Under the pieces are notes generated by a model. That model worked only from the letters and a program-made list of their open reading frames with translations. It ran no database searches and was not told the DNA's origin. Of a stretch of DNA of 64,000 bases, positions 31,157-42,788 are shown piece after piece (position 1 is the first letter of the stretch; each line of letters begins with the position of its first letter). A program made the position numbers and the translations under genes. The stretch comes from an uncultured Ruminococcus sp. (GTDB lineage: Bacteria > Bacillota > Clostridia > Lachnospirales > Lachnospiraceae): NCBI GenBank assembly GCA_946494335.1, contig CAMMBV010000004.1, forward strand, positions 35,010 to 99,009, in the 5' to 3' direction.

Positions 31157-32128
31157 ATGTCAGATAAAGATTATACCTATGCGGTCGCCAGAATCCGGGC
31201 GCTGGAGGTTTCTCTGTTCTCTGCATCCGTACTGGAACAGCTTCTTGCATGCGCCGACTACGAAAGTGCGGTATCCTTTCTGCTGGAGCATGGATGGGGA
31301 GATCCTCAGCTGGAGAACGACGGGGAGACAATACTGAAAACAGAAAGAGAAAAGACCTGGAAGACCATACGGGAAATGGTTTCGGATATGACGCCCTTTG
31401 ACGTGCTGTCCTATCAGAATCTGTTCCATAATCTGAAAGCGGCCATTAAGGGTGTCTGTACGGATGGAGTAGATCCCGGACTTTTTTATGAAGGGTGCTC
31501 CATTTCGCCGGAGGAAATGGTTCGGATTGTGAAGGAAAAAGAGTTTGAAAGTCTGCCGGAATTTATGCGGCAGGCTGCGGCAGAAGCCTACGAGACGCTT
31601 CTTCATGGCAGGGACGGGCAGCTGTGCGACGTAATCCTGGACCGGGCTGCTCTTGAGGCGGTCCGTGATGCAGGAGAAAAATCAAAGACAGGGATCATCA
31701 AAGATTATGCCCGGTCCTTGCTGGTGATTTCCAATATTAAGATGGCAGTGCGCTGCTGCCGTACCCGCAAGACACTGGATTTCATGAAGCGCGCCATGGT
31801 GGAATGCGAAGAGCTGAATGTGGAAAAGCTGATGAAAGCGGCGCTTCAGGGCGAAGGGGCGATCCGGGATTATCTGAATGAGGCAGGCTTTAAGGAGGCG
31901 GCGGATGCGCTTTTTGAGTCTTCCTCCGCATTTGAATGCTGGTGTGACAACCGCCTGATAGAGACCATACGTCCCCAGAAATATAATCCTTTTTCGGTTG
32001 GTCCGCTGATTGCCTACATTCTGGCGAGGGAAAATGAGATTAAGACGGTACGTATTATTTTGACGGGAAAACAGAATGGTTTCCCTGAAAGTGCGATCCG
32101 GGAAAGAATGAGGGAAATGTATGTATAG
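31157..32128 (+). CDS. V-type ATPase subunit C
   Basis: Operon position; YTYAVARIRALEVSLFS; GPLIAYILARENEIKTVRIILTGK. Confidence 0.93.
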   Translation: MSDKDYTYAVARIRALEVSLFSASVLEQLLACADYESAVSFLLEHGWGDPQLENDGETILKTEREKTWKTIREMVSDMTPFDVLSYQNLFHNLKAAIKGVCTDGVDPGLFYEGCSISPEEMVRIVKEKEFESLPEFMRQAAAEAYETLLHGRDGQLCDVILDRAALEAVRDAGEKSKTGIIKDYARSLLVISNIKMAVRCCRTRKTLDFMKRAMVECEELNVEKLMKAALQGEGAIRDYLNEAGFKEAADALFESSSAFECWCDNRLIETIRPQKYNPFSVGPLIAYILARENEIKTVRIILTGKQNGFPESAIRERMREMYV

Positions 32129-32444
32129 AATTGCGGTGATAGGAGCCTACGACAGCATTTTCGGATTTGCCGCCCTGGGTCTGGAGACTTTTCCGGTAAC
32201 GGACCGGGAAGATGGAGAAAAGCTGCTGAAACAACTGGCTGCAGGGGGAAAATACGGCGTGATCTATATTACGGAAGCCCTGGCAGAGCAGCTGAAAGAG
32301 CAGATTGAAAAATATAAAACGCAGCTTCTTCCGGCTATCATCCTGATACCGGGGGTGTCCGGCAATACAGGAGCAGGTATACAGGGCGTGAAAAAGTCGG
32401 TTGAGCAGGCGGTTGGTTCCGATATCCTGTTCGGCGGTGAATGA
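32121..32444 (+). CDS. V-type ATPase subunit F
   Basis: [35 protein letters not shown]-like; LPAIILIPG. Confidence 0.93.
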   Translation: MYRIAVIGAYDSIFGFAALGLETFPVTDREDGEKLLKQLAAGGKYGVIYITEALAEQLKEQIEKYKTQLLPAIILIPGVSGNTGAGIQGVKKSVEQAVGSDILFGGE

Positions 32445-32487
32445 TTATCAGAAGAAAAATAAAAAAGAAAGGCGGGTGGCAGTGCTG

Positions 32488-34254
32488 ATGAGTAAAGGCA
32501 CAATAAAGAAAGTGGCAGGTCCGCTGGTCATTGCCCAGGGAATGCGGGACGCCAACATGTTTGACGTGGTGCGTGTAAGCGCTCAGCGGTTGATCGGCGA
32601 GATTATAGAGATACATGGAGACGAAGCTTCCATACAGGTGTACGAGGAGACGTCGGGCCTGGGGCCGGGCGAGCCGGTGGAGTCCATGAGCGTGCCTCTT
32701 TCCGTGGAGCTGGGACCGGGGCTGATCTCCAGCATTTACGACGGAATTCAAAGACCTCTGGATGACATCATGGAAATATCCGGAAACAATCTGAAACGGG
32801 GTGTGGAAGTACCGTCGCTGAAACGGGACAGAAAATGGCGGTTTACGCCGACGGTGCAGCCGGGCGATGAAGTGCAGCCGGGCGATATTATCGGTACGGT
32901 ACAGGAAACTTCAGCCGTGCAGCAAAAAATCATGGTACCCTATCCGGTGACGGGAACCATAAAAAGCATTCAGGAAGGTGAATTCACAGTGGAAGAGACG
33001 GTGGCAGTGGTAGAGACCGGGAACGGCGAAAAACCGCTGACACTGATGCAGAAGTGGCCGGTGCGTCAGGGAAGACCATATCAGAAAAAACTTTCTCCCA
33101 ATGTTCCGCTGGTGACGGGCCAGAGGGTGGTAGATACCTTCTTCCCCATTGCCAAGGGCGGCGTGGCAGCCGTTCCCGGTCCTTTCGGCAGCGGCAAGAC
33201 AGTGATACAGCATCAGCTGGCCAAGTGGGCGGAGGCTGATATTGTGGTATACATCGGATGCGGAGAGCGCGGAAATGAGATGACAGACGTTTTGAATGAG
33301 TTTCCGGAACTGAAGGATCCCAAGACGGGCCGTTCTCTGATGGAAAGAACGGTTCTGATTGCCAACACCTCAGATATGCCGGTGGCAGCCAGGGAGGCTT
33401 CCATCTATACGGGAATCACCATCGCAGAATATTTCCGGGATATGGGTTATTCGGTTGCACTGATGGCGGACTCCACCTCACGGTGGGCGGAGGCGCTGCG
33501 TGAGATGTCGGGCCGTCTGGAAGAGATGCCCGGTGAGGAAGGATATCCGGCTTACCTGGGCAGCCGTCTGGCTCAGTTTTATGAGCGGGCAGGCCATGTG
33601 ATTTCGCTGGGAAAAGAAGGAAGGGAAGGAGCGCTTTCCGTAATCGGCGCCGTGTCCCCGCCCGGAGGAGATATCTCCGAGCCTGTATCCCAGGCCACTT
33701 TGCGTATTGTAAAAGTATTCTGGGGACTTGATTCTGCTCTGGCCTATAAACGTCACTTCCCTGCCATCAACTGGCTGACCAGCTATTCCCAGTATCTGGA
33801 CAGTCTGGGAGAGTGGTTTGACGGGCATGTATCCGGCGACTGGATGGAGAACAGACAGAAGCTGATGAGTCTTCTCCAGGATGAAGCGGAACTGGAAGAA
33901 ATTGTAAAGATGGTTGGTATGGATGCGCTGTCGCCCTCCGACCGTCTGAAGATGGAGGCGGCCCGTTCCGTAAGGGAGGATTTTCTGCATCAGAACTCCT
34001 TCCATGAAATCGATACTTATACTTCCTTGAAAAAACAGCTGCTGCTGATGCGGCTGGTTATCGCCTATTATGAAAAGTCCAGAGAAGCTCTGGATGAGGG
34101 GGCTCCCATTAACGGCCTGCTTGGCATGGCGGTGCGGGAGAGAATCGGACGGTATAAATATACGCCGGAGACGGAGATTGAAAAAGAATACGAGGCAATC
34201 AGCAATGAACTGATTACAGAAGTGGCAGGCCAGATCGGAAAGGGGGATGACTGA
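32488..34254 (+). CDS. V-type ATPase subunit A (catalytic)
   Basis: P-loop [21 protein letters not shown] 32488 ([16 protein letters not shown]) preferred over upstream in-frame start. Confidence 0.97.
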   Translation: MSKGTIKKVAGPLVIAQGMRDANMFDVVRVSAQRLIGEIIEIHGDEASIQVYEETSGLGPGEPVESMSVPLSVELGPGLISSIYDGIQRPLDDIMEISGNNLKRGVEVPSLKRDRKWRFTPTVQPGDEVQPGDIIGTVQETSAVQQKIMVPYPVTGTIKSIQEGEFTVEETVAVVETGNGEKPLTLMQKWPVRQGRPYQKKLSPNVPLVTGQRVVDTFFPIAKGGVAAVPGPFGSGKTVIQHQLAKWAEADIVVYIGCGERGNEMTDVLNEFPELKDPKTGRSLMERTVLIANTSDMPVAAREASIYTGITIAEYFRDMGYSVALMADSTSRWAEALREMSGRLEEMPGEEGYPAYLGSRLAQFYERAGHVISLGKEGREGALSVIGAVSPPGGDISEPVSQATLRIVKVFWGLDSALAYKRHFPAINWLTSYSQYLDSLGEWFDGHVSGDWMENRQKLMSLLQDEAELEEIVKMVGMDALSPSDRLKMEAARSVREDFLHQNSFHEIDTYTSLKKQLLLMRLVIAYYEKSREALDEGAPINGLLGMAVRERIGRYKYTPETEIEKEYEAISNELITEVAGQIGKGDD

Positions 34255-35633
34255 TGCCAAAAGAGTACAGAACAATACAGGAAGTCGCAGGCCCTCTGAT
34301 GCTGGTTCGCGGCGTAGAAAATGTGACCTATGATGAACTGGGTGAAATTCAGCTGGCCAACGGAGAGGTCCGCCGCTGCAAAGTGCTGGAGGTCAACGGA
34401 AATGACGTTCTGGTGCAGCTGTTTGAAAGCTCCACAGGAATTAACCTTTCCAACAGCAAAGTAAGATTTCTGGGAAAAAGTATGGAGCTGGGAGTTTCCG
34501 AAGATATGCTTGGCCGTGTCTTCGACGGTCTTGGCCGTCCCATCGACGACGGACCGGAGATTCTTCCGGAGGCTCGTATGGATATCAACGGTCTGCCCAT
34601 GAACCCGGCAGCCAGGAGTTACCCGGAAGAATTTATCCAGACGGGTATTTCAGCCATTGACGGACTGAATACACTGGTTCGCGGACAGAAACTGCCGATT
34701 TTTTCCGCATCCGGTCTTCCCCATGCCAATCTGGCGGCGCAGATTGCCCGTCAGGCAAAGGTAAGGGGAACGCAGGAGCCTTTCGCCGTTGTGTTTGCGG
34801 CCCTGGGTATTACCTTTGAGGAGTCCAACTTCTTTATTGAAAGCTTTAAGGAAACCGGAGCTATTGACCGGACGGTTCTCTTTATCAACCTGGCCAACGA
34901 TCCCGCTATTGAAAGGATCGCAACTCCTCAGATGGCGCTGACGGCGGCGGAGTACCTGGCCTTTGAAAAAGATATGCACGTGCTGGTAATTCTGACGGAT
35001 ATTACCAACTATGCGGACGCCCTCCGGGAAGTATCGGCGGCCCGCAAGGAGGTGCCGGGACGGCGTGGCTATCCGGGATATATGTATACCAACCTGGCTT
35101 CCATTTATGAAAGAGCCGGACGTCAGAAGGGCAAGAACGGCAGTATCACCATGATACCCATCCTGACAATGCCGGAGGATGATAAAACTCATCCCATCCC
35201 CGATCTTACGGGATATATCACGGAAGGCCAGATTATCTTAAGCCGTGAGCTTTACCGGAAAGGAATCAAGCCGCCCATCGATGTGCTGCCCTCTCTTTCC
35301 CGTCTGAAAGATAAGGGAATCGGAGAAGGCAAGACAAGGGCGGATCACTCCAATACCATGAACCAGCTGTTTGCTGCTTATGCCAGAGGAAAAGACGCCA
35401 AGGAACTGATGGTGATTCTGGGAGAGGCGGCGCTGTCGGATATTGACCTTATTTACGCCAGATTTGCGGATGCCTTCGAGCAGAAGTATGTCTCACAGGG
35501 ATATGATACCAACCGGGATATTGAGGAAACACTGGAAATCGGATGGGAACTTCTGTCCATGCTTCCCAGAAGCGAGCTGAAACGTATTGATGATAAATTC
35601 CTGGATCAGTATTATCAGACTGGAAAGGAGTGA
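34254..35633 (+). CDS. V-type ATPase subunit B
   Basis: [44 protein letters not shown]. Confidence 0.97.
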   Translation: MPKEYRTIQEVAGPLMLVRGVENVTYDELGEIQLANGEVRRCKVLEVNGNDVLVQLFESSTGINLSNSKVRFLGKSMELGVSEDMLGRVFDGLGRPIDDGPEILPEARMDINGLPMNPAARSYPEEFIQTGISAIDGLNTLVRGQKLPIFSASGLPHANLAAQIARQAKVRGTQEPFAVVFAALGITFEESNFFIESFKETGAIDRTVLFINLANDPAIERIATPQMALTAAEYLAFEKDMHVLVILTDITNYADALREVSAARKEVPGRRGYPGYMYTNLASIYERAGRQKGKNGSITMIPILTMPEDDKTHPIPDLTGYITEGQIILSRELYRKGIKPPIDVLPSLSRLKDKGIGEGKTRADHSNTMNQLFAAYARGKDAKELMVILGEAALSDIDLIYARFADAFEQKYVSQGYDTNRDIEETLEIGWELLSMLPRSELKRIDDKFLDQYYQTGKE

Positions 35634-35639
35634 CGGGCC

Positions 35640-36302
35640 TTGGCACAGACACAGGTAAATCCGACCCGGATGGAGCTGACAAGACTGAAAAAGAAGCTGG
35701 TGACAGCGGTGAGAGGCCATAAGCTTCTGAAAGATAAACGGGATGAACTGATGCGTCAGTTTATGGATCTGGTGAAGGCGAACATGGAGCTCAGGGAAAA
35801 AGTGGAAAAGGGGATCCTTTCCGCCAATCAGAATTTCGTGATCGCCAGGGCCAGTATGACGGCTGAGGCCATGCACACGGCGCTGCTGGCGCCCAAGCAG
35901 GAGGTTTATCTGGAGCCGGATCATAAAAATGTAATGAGTGTGGATATACCGGTGTTTGACTACAGAACAAGAACACCGGACGACAATGATATTTACTCTT
36001 ACGGTTTTGCCTTTACTTCCAGCGATCTGGACGACGCGGTGAAATCGCTGGCGGATATCCTGCCGGATATGATACGGCTTGCGGAGTATGAAAAGTCCTG
36101 CCAGCTGATGGCTGCGGAGATAGAAAAAACCAGAAGAAGAGTAAATGCGCTGGAACATGTGATTATTCCGGAGACCCGGAAGAATATCAAATACATTACC
36201 ATGAAGCTGGATGAAAATGAAAGAAGTACGCAGATCCGGCTGATGAAAGTAAAAGATATGATGCTGGAAGAGGCGCATGGATACGGCAAAAAAGAGTATT
36301 GA
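35640..36302 (+). CDS. V-type ATPase subunit D
   Basis: VNPTRMELTRLKKKLVTAVRGHKLLKDKRDELMRQF. Confidence 0.96.
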   Translation: MAQTQVNPTRMELTRLKKKLVTAVRGHKLLKDKRDELMRQFMDLVKANMELREKVEKGILSANQNFVIARASMTAEAMHTALLAPKQEVYLEPDHKNVMSVDIPVFDYRTRTPDDNDIYSYGFAFTSSDLDDAVKSLADILPDMIRLAEYEKSCQLMAAEIEKTRRRVNALEHVIIPETRKNIKYITMKLDENERSTQIRLMKVKDMMLEEAHGYGKKEY

Positions 36303-36303
36303 A

Positions 36304-36347
36304 CAAAAAGGGATTGAATCTTAAAAAGGATTCAGTCCTTTTTATTT
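36304..36347 (+). terminator. terminator between V-ATPase and eut operons
   Basis: AAAGGgATTGAATC / GGATTCAGTCCTTTTTATTTTT. Confidence 0.8.
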
Positions 36348-36408
36348 TTCGCATAAAAACGGCCAAAACAGACATACTAAGGAAAAGTTTTGGAAGGAAG
36401 GAACAGCC

Positions 36409-37551
36409 ATGAAGCATTTCAGCGCAGGAACGAAAATTATAACCGGGACGCCGGACTGGCAGGCTCTTCTGGAGGGGATCCATCGAGTGCTTGTGGTGAC
36501 GGACCGTTTTCTCTATGAAAATCATATGACGGATTATGTAACCCTTCAGCTGGAAACCCTGGGCATATCTTATGAGATCTTTTATGAAGTAAAACCGGAT
36601 CCGGATCTTTGTGTGGTGGCTGCGGGAATGGAAGTGATGAGCCGCTTAAATCCTGACGGAATGATCGCGCTGGGCGGAGGCTCGGCCATCGACGCGGCCA
36701 AGGCCATCCGTTTTTTTGACGCCAGATCAGAAAAGAAACACCCCTGTTTTTTCATGGCTGTTCCCACCACCAGCGGAACCGGCAGTGAAGTGAGCCGGTT
36801 TTCCGTGATCAGCGATACGAAAAAGGACGCCAAATATCCGCTGGTAGACGACAGTCTCCTGCCGGATGCGGCTTTGCTGGATGCTTCCCTTACGATCAGC
36901 GTGCCGCCCGGGGTGACAGCGGATACGGGCATTGATGTGATGACCCATGCAATGGAAGCTTTCGTATCAAAAGACGCGGATGACTTCACCGACGCGGCTG
37001 CCGAGAAAGCGCTGCGTCTTGTGAAAGATTATTTTATGGAAGTGGTGAAGCATCCGGATAACCTGCTGGCACGGCAGAAAATGCATCATGCCTCCTGTCT
37101 GGCGGGAATTGCGTTCAGCAACGGCGGATTGGGAATCAATCACAGCATGGCCCACACGGTGGGCGGCCACTTCCATCTGCCTCATGGCAGAGTGAATGGA
37201 ATCCTTATGCCCTATGTCATTGCGTATAATGCGGGCTACTGGGAAAAGCTGACGCCGGCCGCAAAACGCTACGGGAAGCTTGCACGAATATTTTCCGTGG
37301 AGGAGAAAGGAAACCCGCGGCAGAGTATTTTTAACCTCATCCGGATCATCCGGCAGTACAGGGATACGCTTCAGATCCCGGCCTCCTTTCAGGCGGCGGG
37401 GATAGACAGAGCGGAATATGAAAAAGCGGTTCCGGCCATGGTTTCGGCTGCCATGAACGATCGCTGCACACCTTCCAATCCCAGGCAGTGTACAAAGGAT
37501 GATCTGTCCCGTCTGTTTTGGCGGGTGTATGAGGGAAATCTTGCGAGGTAG
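36409..37551 (+). CDS. eutG: iron-containing alcohol dehydrogenase
   Basis: ALGGGSAIDAAKAIRFF; PTTSGTGSEVSRFSVI; GINHSMAHTVGGHFHLPHG; first gene of eut operon. Confidence 0.88.
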   Translation: MKHFSAGTKIITGTPDWQALLEGIHRVLVVTDRFLYENHMTDYVTLQLETLGISYEIFYEVKPDPDLCVVAAGMEVMSRLNPDGMIALGGGSAIDAAKAIRFFDARSEKKHPCFFMAVPTTSGTGSEVSRFSVISDTKKDAKYPLVDDSLLPDAALLDASLTISVPPGVTADTGIDVMTHAMEAFVSKDADDFTDAAAEKALRLVKDYFMEVVKHPDNLLARQKMHHASCLAGIAFSNGGLGINHSMAHTVGGHFHLPHGRVNGILMPYVIAYNAGYWEKLTPAAKRYGKLARIFSVEEKGNPRQSIFNLIRIIRQYRDTLQIPASFQAAGIDRAEYEKAVPAMVSAAMNDRCTPSNPRQCTKDDLSRLFWRVYEGNLAR

Positions 37552-37557
37552 AAAGAA

Positions 37558-37899
37558 ATGGAAGAAAAAACAAGGATTGTTCAGGAGTTTGTACCGGGCA
37601 AGCAGGTGACGCTGGCCCATGTGATCGCCCATCCCATGGAAGAACTTTACGCGAAAATGGGAATGATGGATGGAAAAGGGGCCCTGGGGATTTTTACCAT
37701 CACTCCCAGTGAGGCGGCTATCATAGCGGCGGACATCGCAGGGAAATCGGCGGATATCAGCCTGGGATTTATTGACCGCTTTAACGGATCTCTCGTCATC
37801 GGCGGGGACATATCGGCGGTGGAAGCCGCTATGGCGGAAGTTCTGCATGTACTGTGCAATATGATGGGATTTTCTTCTGTGAGTGTGACAAAGACATGA
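37558..37899 (+). CDS. eutS: microcompartment shell protein EutS
   Basis: [46 protein letters not shown]. Confidence 0.95.
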   Translation: MEEKTRIVQEFVPGKQVTLAHVIAHPMEELYAKMGMMDGKGALGIFTITPSEAAIIAADIAGKSADISLGFIDRFNGSLVIGGDISAVEAAMAEVLHVLCNMMGFSSVSVTKT

Positions 37900-38336
37900 A
37901 AAAAGTGATGATGATTGGCAAAACACAGGCTGGCAAGACCTCCCTTTGCCAGATTTTAAATAATGAGAAAATGCAGTACTGCAAAACCCAGTCCATGGAG
38001 ATCATAGGAGGCCGTCTTCTGGATACGCCGGGAGAATATCTGGAACGGCCGGGGATGAAAGGGGCTTTAAATGTTACGGCTGCGGATGTGGATCTGATTT
38101 TCTTTGTGCAGTCGGCGTCCGATGAAAGCTCCATGTTTCCGCCGGGCTATGCCGGTTCCTTTATGAAGCCCTGTATTGGAATTGTGACAAAGGCGGATCT
38201 GGCATCGGAGGAGCAGATCGGGCAGGCAAAAAAGCTCCTTCGGATGGCAGGTGCAAAAGAGGTGGTTGTCACCAGCAGTGTCTGCAAGACCGGCTTTGAG
38301 GAGCTGTTTGAAATTCTTAAGGAGCAGGAAGGGTAA
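37896..38336 (+). CDS. eutP: EutP GTPase-like protein
   Basis: [20 protein letters not shown]-loop; ATGA overlap with eutS. Confidence 0.92.
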   Translation: MKKVMMIGKTQAGKTSLCQILNNEKMQYCKTQSMEIIGGRLLDTPGEYLERPGMKGALNVTAADVDLIFFVQSASDESSMFPPGYAGSFMKPCIGIVTKADLASEEQIGQAKKLLRMAGAKEVVVTSSVCKTGFEELFEILKEQEG

Positions 38337-38350
38337 AAAAGAGGAGGGCT

Positions 38351-39778
38351 ATGAGAGAAACCATCATCAGTGTGGGAATTGATATCGGGACATCCACAAC
38401 GCAGCTGATATTTTCACGTCTCACCATGGAGAACCGGGCCGGCAGTCATATGGTGCCCCGAATTGTCATTACGGATAAGGAAATCATTTACCGCAGCAGC
38501 ATTTATACTACGCCCCTTCTGTCGCGGGAAAAGATCGATGTGGGCAAGGTGCAAAAGATCATAGAAGGAGAGTATGAAGCGGCAGGTATAGATCCCGGCC
38601 AGGTTCAGACCGGAGCCGTCATTATCACAGGCGAGACCGCCAGAAAGGAAAACGCCGGGGAAGTGCTGAAAGCTCTGTCAAAGATGGCGGGTGATTTTGT
38701 GGTGGCGGCGGCAGGGCCGGCGCTGGAATCGGTGCTGGCGGGGAAAGGAGCCGGAACGGACCGGATATCCAAAGAAAATCGTGCTGCGGTTGTCAACGTG
38801 GACATCGGAGGGGGAACCAGTAATATGGCCCTGTTTGACTGTGGAAAACTGACGGGTACCTCCTGCATTGATGTGGGAGGACGTCTGATCAGGGTGGAAA
38901 AAGGAAAGGTCACCTATGTTTATCCCCGTCTTCAGAAAATGGCGGCAGCTCACGGGCTGGCGATAGAGGAGGGGGAAAGCGTACAGAAAGACAAGCTCTG
39001 GAGTATCTGCAGATGGATGGCGGATCAGCTGGCTATGGCCCTTCATCTGAAACCGGAGGAGAAAGAGCATGAAGGGTTTTATACCAACGGCGGAAAACCG
39101 TTGCCCAATCAGCCGGTCATAGAGGGGATCACCCTGTCGGGCGGCGTTGCCGGGTGTATGAAAGAGGAGCCGGAAGATCCCTTTTGTTACGACGATATAG
39201 GCGTCCTTCTGGGAAGAGCAGTGAGGGAAAATAAAGAGCTGTCAGGTCTGAAACAGTTTGCGGCGGCGGAAACCATCCGCGCTACCGTCGTGGGAGCGGG
39301 GAATCACACTACGCAGGTCAGCGGCAGCACCATCTCCTGTGAATCAAAGCTGCTGCCATTGAAAAATCTTCCGGTGCTGCGGATCGAAGAAGAGGATACC
39401 GGGTCTGCAGAAAGTCTGCAAAAATCGCTGGAAACACAGTTGGAGCTGTTTTGTCCCAACGGAGAACAGGAGACGACGGCAGTATCTTTAAAAGGGGATG
39501 GTTTCGGCAGTTTTCAGAAAATACAGGAACTGGCGGATGTACTGGCCCAAAGCAGCGAAGAAAAACTGGCCAGGGATCATCCCCTGGTTGTGGTTGTGGA
39601 ACGTGATATCGCCAAAGCCCTGGGACAGGCTCTTAAAGTCAGGCTGGGACAAAAGAGGGACATCATCTGTCTGGACGGTATCGCGGCGGGCAGCGGGGAC
39701 TACCTGGATATCGGAAAGCCGCTGGCAATGGGGAGGGTGGTTCCTGTTGTGATTAAAACCCTCATATTTAATACGTAG
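38351..39778 (+). CDS. eutA: ethanolamine ammonia-lyase reactivating factor EutA
   Basis: SVGIDIGTSTTQLIFSRL; VVNVDIGGGTSNMALF. Confidence 0.96.
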   Translation: MRETIISVGIDIGTSTTQLIFSRLTMENRAGSHMVPRIVITDKEIIYRSSIYTTPLLSREKIDVGKVQKIIEGEYEAAGIDPGQVQTGAVIITGETARKENAGEVLKALSKMAGDFVVAAAGPALESVLAGKGAGTDRISKENRAAVVNVDIGGGTSNMALFDCGKLTGTSCIDVGGRLIRVEKGKVTYVYPRLQKMAAAHGLAIEEGESVQKDKLWSICRWMADQLAMALHLKPEEKEHEGFYTNGGKPLPNQPVIEGITLSGGVAGCMKEEPEDPFCYDDIGVLLGRAVRENKELSGLKQFAAAETIRATVVGAGNHTTQVSGSTISCESKLLPLKNLPVLRIEEEDTGSAESLQKSLETQLELFCPNGEQETTAVSLKGDGFGSFQKIQELADVLAQSSEEKLARDHPLVVVVERDIAKALGQALKVRLGQKRDIICLDGIAAGSGDYLDIGKPLAMGRVVPVVIKTLIFNT

Positions 39779-39798
39779 GGAAAAGGAGTGAGAATATC

Positions 39799-41196
39799 TT
39801 GAAATTAAAAACCACGTTATTGGGTCATACTTATGAGTTTAAAAGCTTAAGAGAGGTGATGGCCAAGGCAAACGAGGAGAAATCGGGAGATAAGCTGGCA
39901 CAGATTGCTGCGGAAAACGCGGAGGAACGGGTGGCTGCCAAAGCCGTTCTGGCAGAAGTGACTCTGGAAGAGCTGAGAAATCATCCGGCCGTACCCTATG
40001 AGGAGGATGAGGTGACACGGATCATCCAGGACGACCTCAATGAAACCATATACAAAGAACACAAAAATATGACAGTGGGAGAATTCCGGGAATGGATACT
40101 GGATGAAAAGACCACAGGAGACAGAATCAGCCGGGCTTCCCGGGGACTGACCAGTGAGATGGTAGCAGCGGTCTGCAAGCTGATGGGAAATCTGGATCTG
40201 ATCTACGGCGCAAAAAAGATCTGTGTAACTGCCCGCTGCAACACAACCATCGGCCTTCCCGGGACATTTTCCGCGCGGCTGCAGCCCAATCACACCACAG
40301 ATGATCCCAAAGGGATTATGGCTTCTGTGATGGAGGGATTCAGCCTGGGCTGCGGCGATGCCGTGCTGGGGCTGAATCCGGTGGACGATACGGCCGAGAG
40401 CGTGGCCAGGATTCTGAAAAGCTTTGACGAATTTAAGAGAAAATGGGAGATTCCCACACAGACCTGCGTATTGGCCCATGTTCTCACTCAGATGGAGGCC
40501 ATCCAAAAATACCAGGCCCCCGCAGATCTGATGTTTCAGTCCATCGCAGGTTCTCAGAAGGGAAATGAAGCATTTGGTATCACAGGAGCCATGTTGGAGG
40601 AAGGAAGGGACCTGATGCGAAAAGAAGGCACCGCCTCCGGACCCAACGTGATGTATTTTGAGACGGGGCAGGGGTCGGAACTTTCCTCCGACGCTCATAA
40701 CGGCTGGGATCAGCTGACCATGGAAGCCAGGTGCTACGGCTTTGCCCGCCATTATCAGCCCTTCCTGGTCAATACGGTGGTCGGTTTCATCGGGCCGGAG
40801 TATCTTTATGATTCCCGCCAGGTGATCCGGGCGGGGCTGGAAGATCATTTCATGGGGAAATTAAGCGGCGTTTCCATGGGATGCGACGCCTGCTACACCA
40901 ATCACATGAAGGCGGATCAGAATGATATTGAAAATCTGGCAAGTCTTTTGGTGGCGGCGGGCTGCAATTATATCATGGGCGTTCCCCAGGCGGATGACTG
41001 TATGCTGATGTATCAGTCCACCGGATATCATGAAGCGGCGGCGCTGCGGGAGATTTTCGGGCTGCGCCCCATTCCTGAATTTGACCAGTGGCTGGAAAAA
41101 ATGGGATTTTCCCGTGACGGAAAACTGACACCGCTGGCGGGAGATGCGTCGGTTTTTCTGGATGAGCAGATGAGGAGGCAAGAAGATGGTAGATGA
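39799..41196 (+). CDS. eutB: ethanolamine ammonia-lyase large subunit (TTG start)
   Basis: LLGHTYEFKSLREVMAKANEEKSGDKLAQIAAENAEERVAAK. Confidence 0.97.
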   Translation: MKLKTTLLGHTYEFKSLREVMAKANEEKSGDKLAQIAAENAEERVAAKAVLAEVTLEELRNHPAVPYEEDEVTRIIQDDLNETIYKEHKNMTVGEFREWILDEKTTGDRISRASRGLTSEMVAAVCKLMGNLDLIYGAKKICVTARCNTTIGLPGTFSARLQPNHTTDDPKGIMASVMEGFSLGCGDAVLGLNPVDDTAESVARILKSFDEFKRKWEIPTQTCVLAHVLTQMEAIQKYQAPADLMFQSIAGSQKGNEAFGITGAMLEEGRDLMRKEGTASGPNVMYFETGQGSELSSDAHNGWDQLTMEARCYGFARHYQPFLVNTVVGFIGPEYLYDSRQVIRAGLEDHFMGKLSGVSMGCDACYTNHMKADQNDIENLASLLVAAGCNYIMGVPQADDCMLMYQSTGYHEAAALREIFGLRPIPEFDQWLEKMGFSRDGKLTPLAGDASVFLDEQMRRQEDGR

Positions 41197-42094
41197 AAAA
41201 CAGCTTCGCAGTATCATAGAGCAGGTGCTGGGGGAGATGGAGCTTCCGGACATAAACAGGGAAGAGCGGCATGAGATCCATGCTGCCGCTGCAGATACAG
41301 CGGTCAGTTATAAAGAAGAAGGAGCGGAGGAAGGTGTTCTTCCGGATATATCCCAGGTGAATGTCAGAACCCAGTATCTGGTGGAAAATCCCAGAAACAA
41401 GGAAGCCTTTTATGAAATGAAGCAGTATTCTCCTGCGCGTCTGGGAATTGGAAAGGCCGGCGCCAGGTACAAAACACTTCCGTATCTGCAGTTTCGGGCG
41501 GCCCATTCCGCCGCTCAGGATTCGGTATTTTCTGATGTGGATCCGGAATGGATTAAAAAGATGGATCTGTTTTGCGTACAGACCCGATGCGAAAACAAAG
41601 ACATGTATCTGACCAGGCCGGATCTGGGACGGCGGCTCAACGAACAGGGTGTTTTGGCGGTAAAAGAAAAATGCCGGAAAAATCCTCAGGTGCAGATCTA
41701 TATCTCCGACGGATTAAGTTCGGCGGCGGTGATGGCCAACGCAGCCGATGTACTGCTTAGCATTCAGCAGGGCCTGAAAAGCTTTAACATTGAAACGGGC
41801 ACTCCTTTCTTTGTGAAATACGGGCGAGTGGGCGTGATGGATGAGATTACACAGCTGACGGAGGCTTTGGTGACCTGCGTGCTGATCGGGGAGAGGCCCG
41901 GGCTTTTGACGGCTGAATCTATGTCGGCCTATATCACGTACAAAGGAACCATTGGTATGCCGGAAGCCCATCGAACCGTGGTATCCAATATCCACCGCTT
42001 CGGCACCATACCGGCGGAGGCAGGAGCTCATATTGCGGAGATTATCAAAATAATGCTGGAGAAAAAAGCCAGCGGCACCCAGCTGAAGATGTAG
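41186..42094 (+). CDS. eutC: ethanolamine ammonia-lyase small subunit
   Basis: TPARLGIGKAGARYKT-type motif; N-terminal amphipathic VDEKQLRSIIEQVLGEM; follows eutB. Confidence 0.96.
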   Translation: MVDEKQLRSIIEQVLGEMELPDINREERHEIHAAAADTAVSYKEEGAEEGVLPDISQVNVRTQYLVENPRNKEAFYEMKQYSPARLGIGKAGARYKTLPYLQFRAAHSAAQDSVFSDVDPEWIKKMDLFCVQTRCENKDMYLTRPDLGRRLNEQGVLAVKEKCRKNPQVQIYISDGLSSAAVMANAADVLLSIQQGLKSFNIETGTPFFVKYGRVGVMDEITQLTEALVTCVLIGERPGLLTAESMSAYITYKGTIGMPEAHRTVVSNIHRFGTIPAEAGAHIAEIIKIMLEKKASGTQLKM

Positions 42095-42106
42095 GAGGGA
42101 AGGACT

Positions 42107-42763
42107 ATGAAAGGTGATCCGATGAAAGCAAAAGTTCTGGCAGCAAGGGTGATATCCAATGTAAGCAGCCAGCTGGCCCGCCGTCTGAATCTGAAAGAAG
42201 GGCAGCGTTCCATTGCACTGCTGACCAGCGACTGTGACGATGTGACGTATACGGCCCTGGATGAGGCCACCAAGAAGGCGGCGGTGGAAGTGGTTTACGC
42301 CAGAAGCTTTTATGCAGGCGCGGCCAATGCCAGCACAAAACTGGCAGGGGAAGTGATCGGCATTCTTGCCGCACCCAATCCGGAGGAGGCGAGAAGCGGA
42401 CTGGAGGCAGCGGTGTATGCCATCGAAAATACGGCCTATTTTGTGTCTGCCAATGAAGACGACAGTATCGTCTATTATGCACACTGTGTTTCCAGGACAG
42501 GCGCCTATCTGTCTGAGGCGGCAGGCATTCCAAAGGGAGAGGCGCTGGCCTACCTGATCGCGCCGCCGCTGGAGGCTGTCTACGGGATTGACGAGGCGCT
42601 GAAAGCCTCCGATGTGGATTTATGCGTGCTCTATGAACCGCCCTCAGAGACTAATTTCGGCGGCGCGCTTTTGACGGGAACTCAGTCGGCCTGCACAGCA
42701 GCTTGTGAAGCTTTTGCATCGGCAGTGGAGGCGGTTGCACAGCGGCCGTTGGAATCGCAGTAG
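42107..42763 (+). CDS. eutL: microcompartment shell protein EutL
   Basis: SIALLTSDCDDVTYTALDEATKKAAVEVVYARSFYAGAANAST. Confidence 0.95.
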   Translation: MKGDPMKAKVLAARVISNVSSQLARRLNLKEGQRSIALLTSDCDDVTYTALDEATKKAAVEVVYARSFYAGAANASTKLAGEVIGILAAPNPEEARSGLEAAVYAIENTAYFVSANEDDSIVYYAHCVSRTGAYLSEAAGIPKGEALAYLIAPPLEAVYGIDEALKASDVDLCVLYEPPSETNFGGALLTGTQSACTAACEAFASAVEAVAQRPLESQ

Positions 42764-42788
42764 TCCGGGGAAGAAAAGGAGGGAAAGA

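Noticed and set aside
36304-36408. Possible EutV (ANTAR) dual-hairpin antiterminator before eutG
   Set aside because: Only one clear hairpin, which reads as an ordinary terminator; no pair of small hairpins with the conserved hexaloop pattern was identified.
36304-36408. Cobalamin riboswitch before the eut operon
   Set aside because: Intergenic space is about 100 bp and largely occupied by a terminator, too short for a cobalamin riboswitch; no B12-box seen.
39847-40848. 333 aa minus-strand ORF and similar large antisense ORFs in eut/V-ATPase regions
   Set aside because: Opposite highly conserved eutB and other genes; no RBS or family signature seen.
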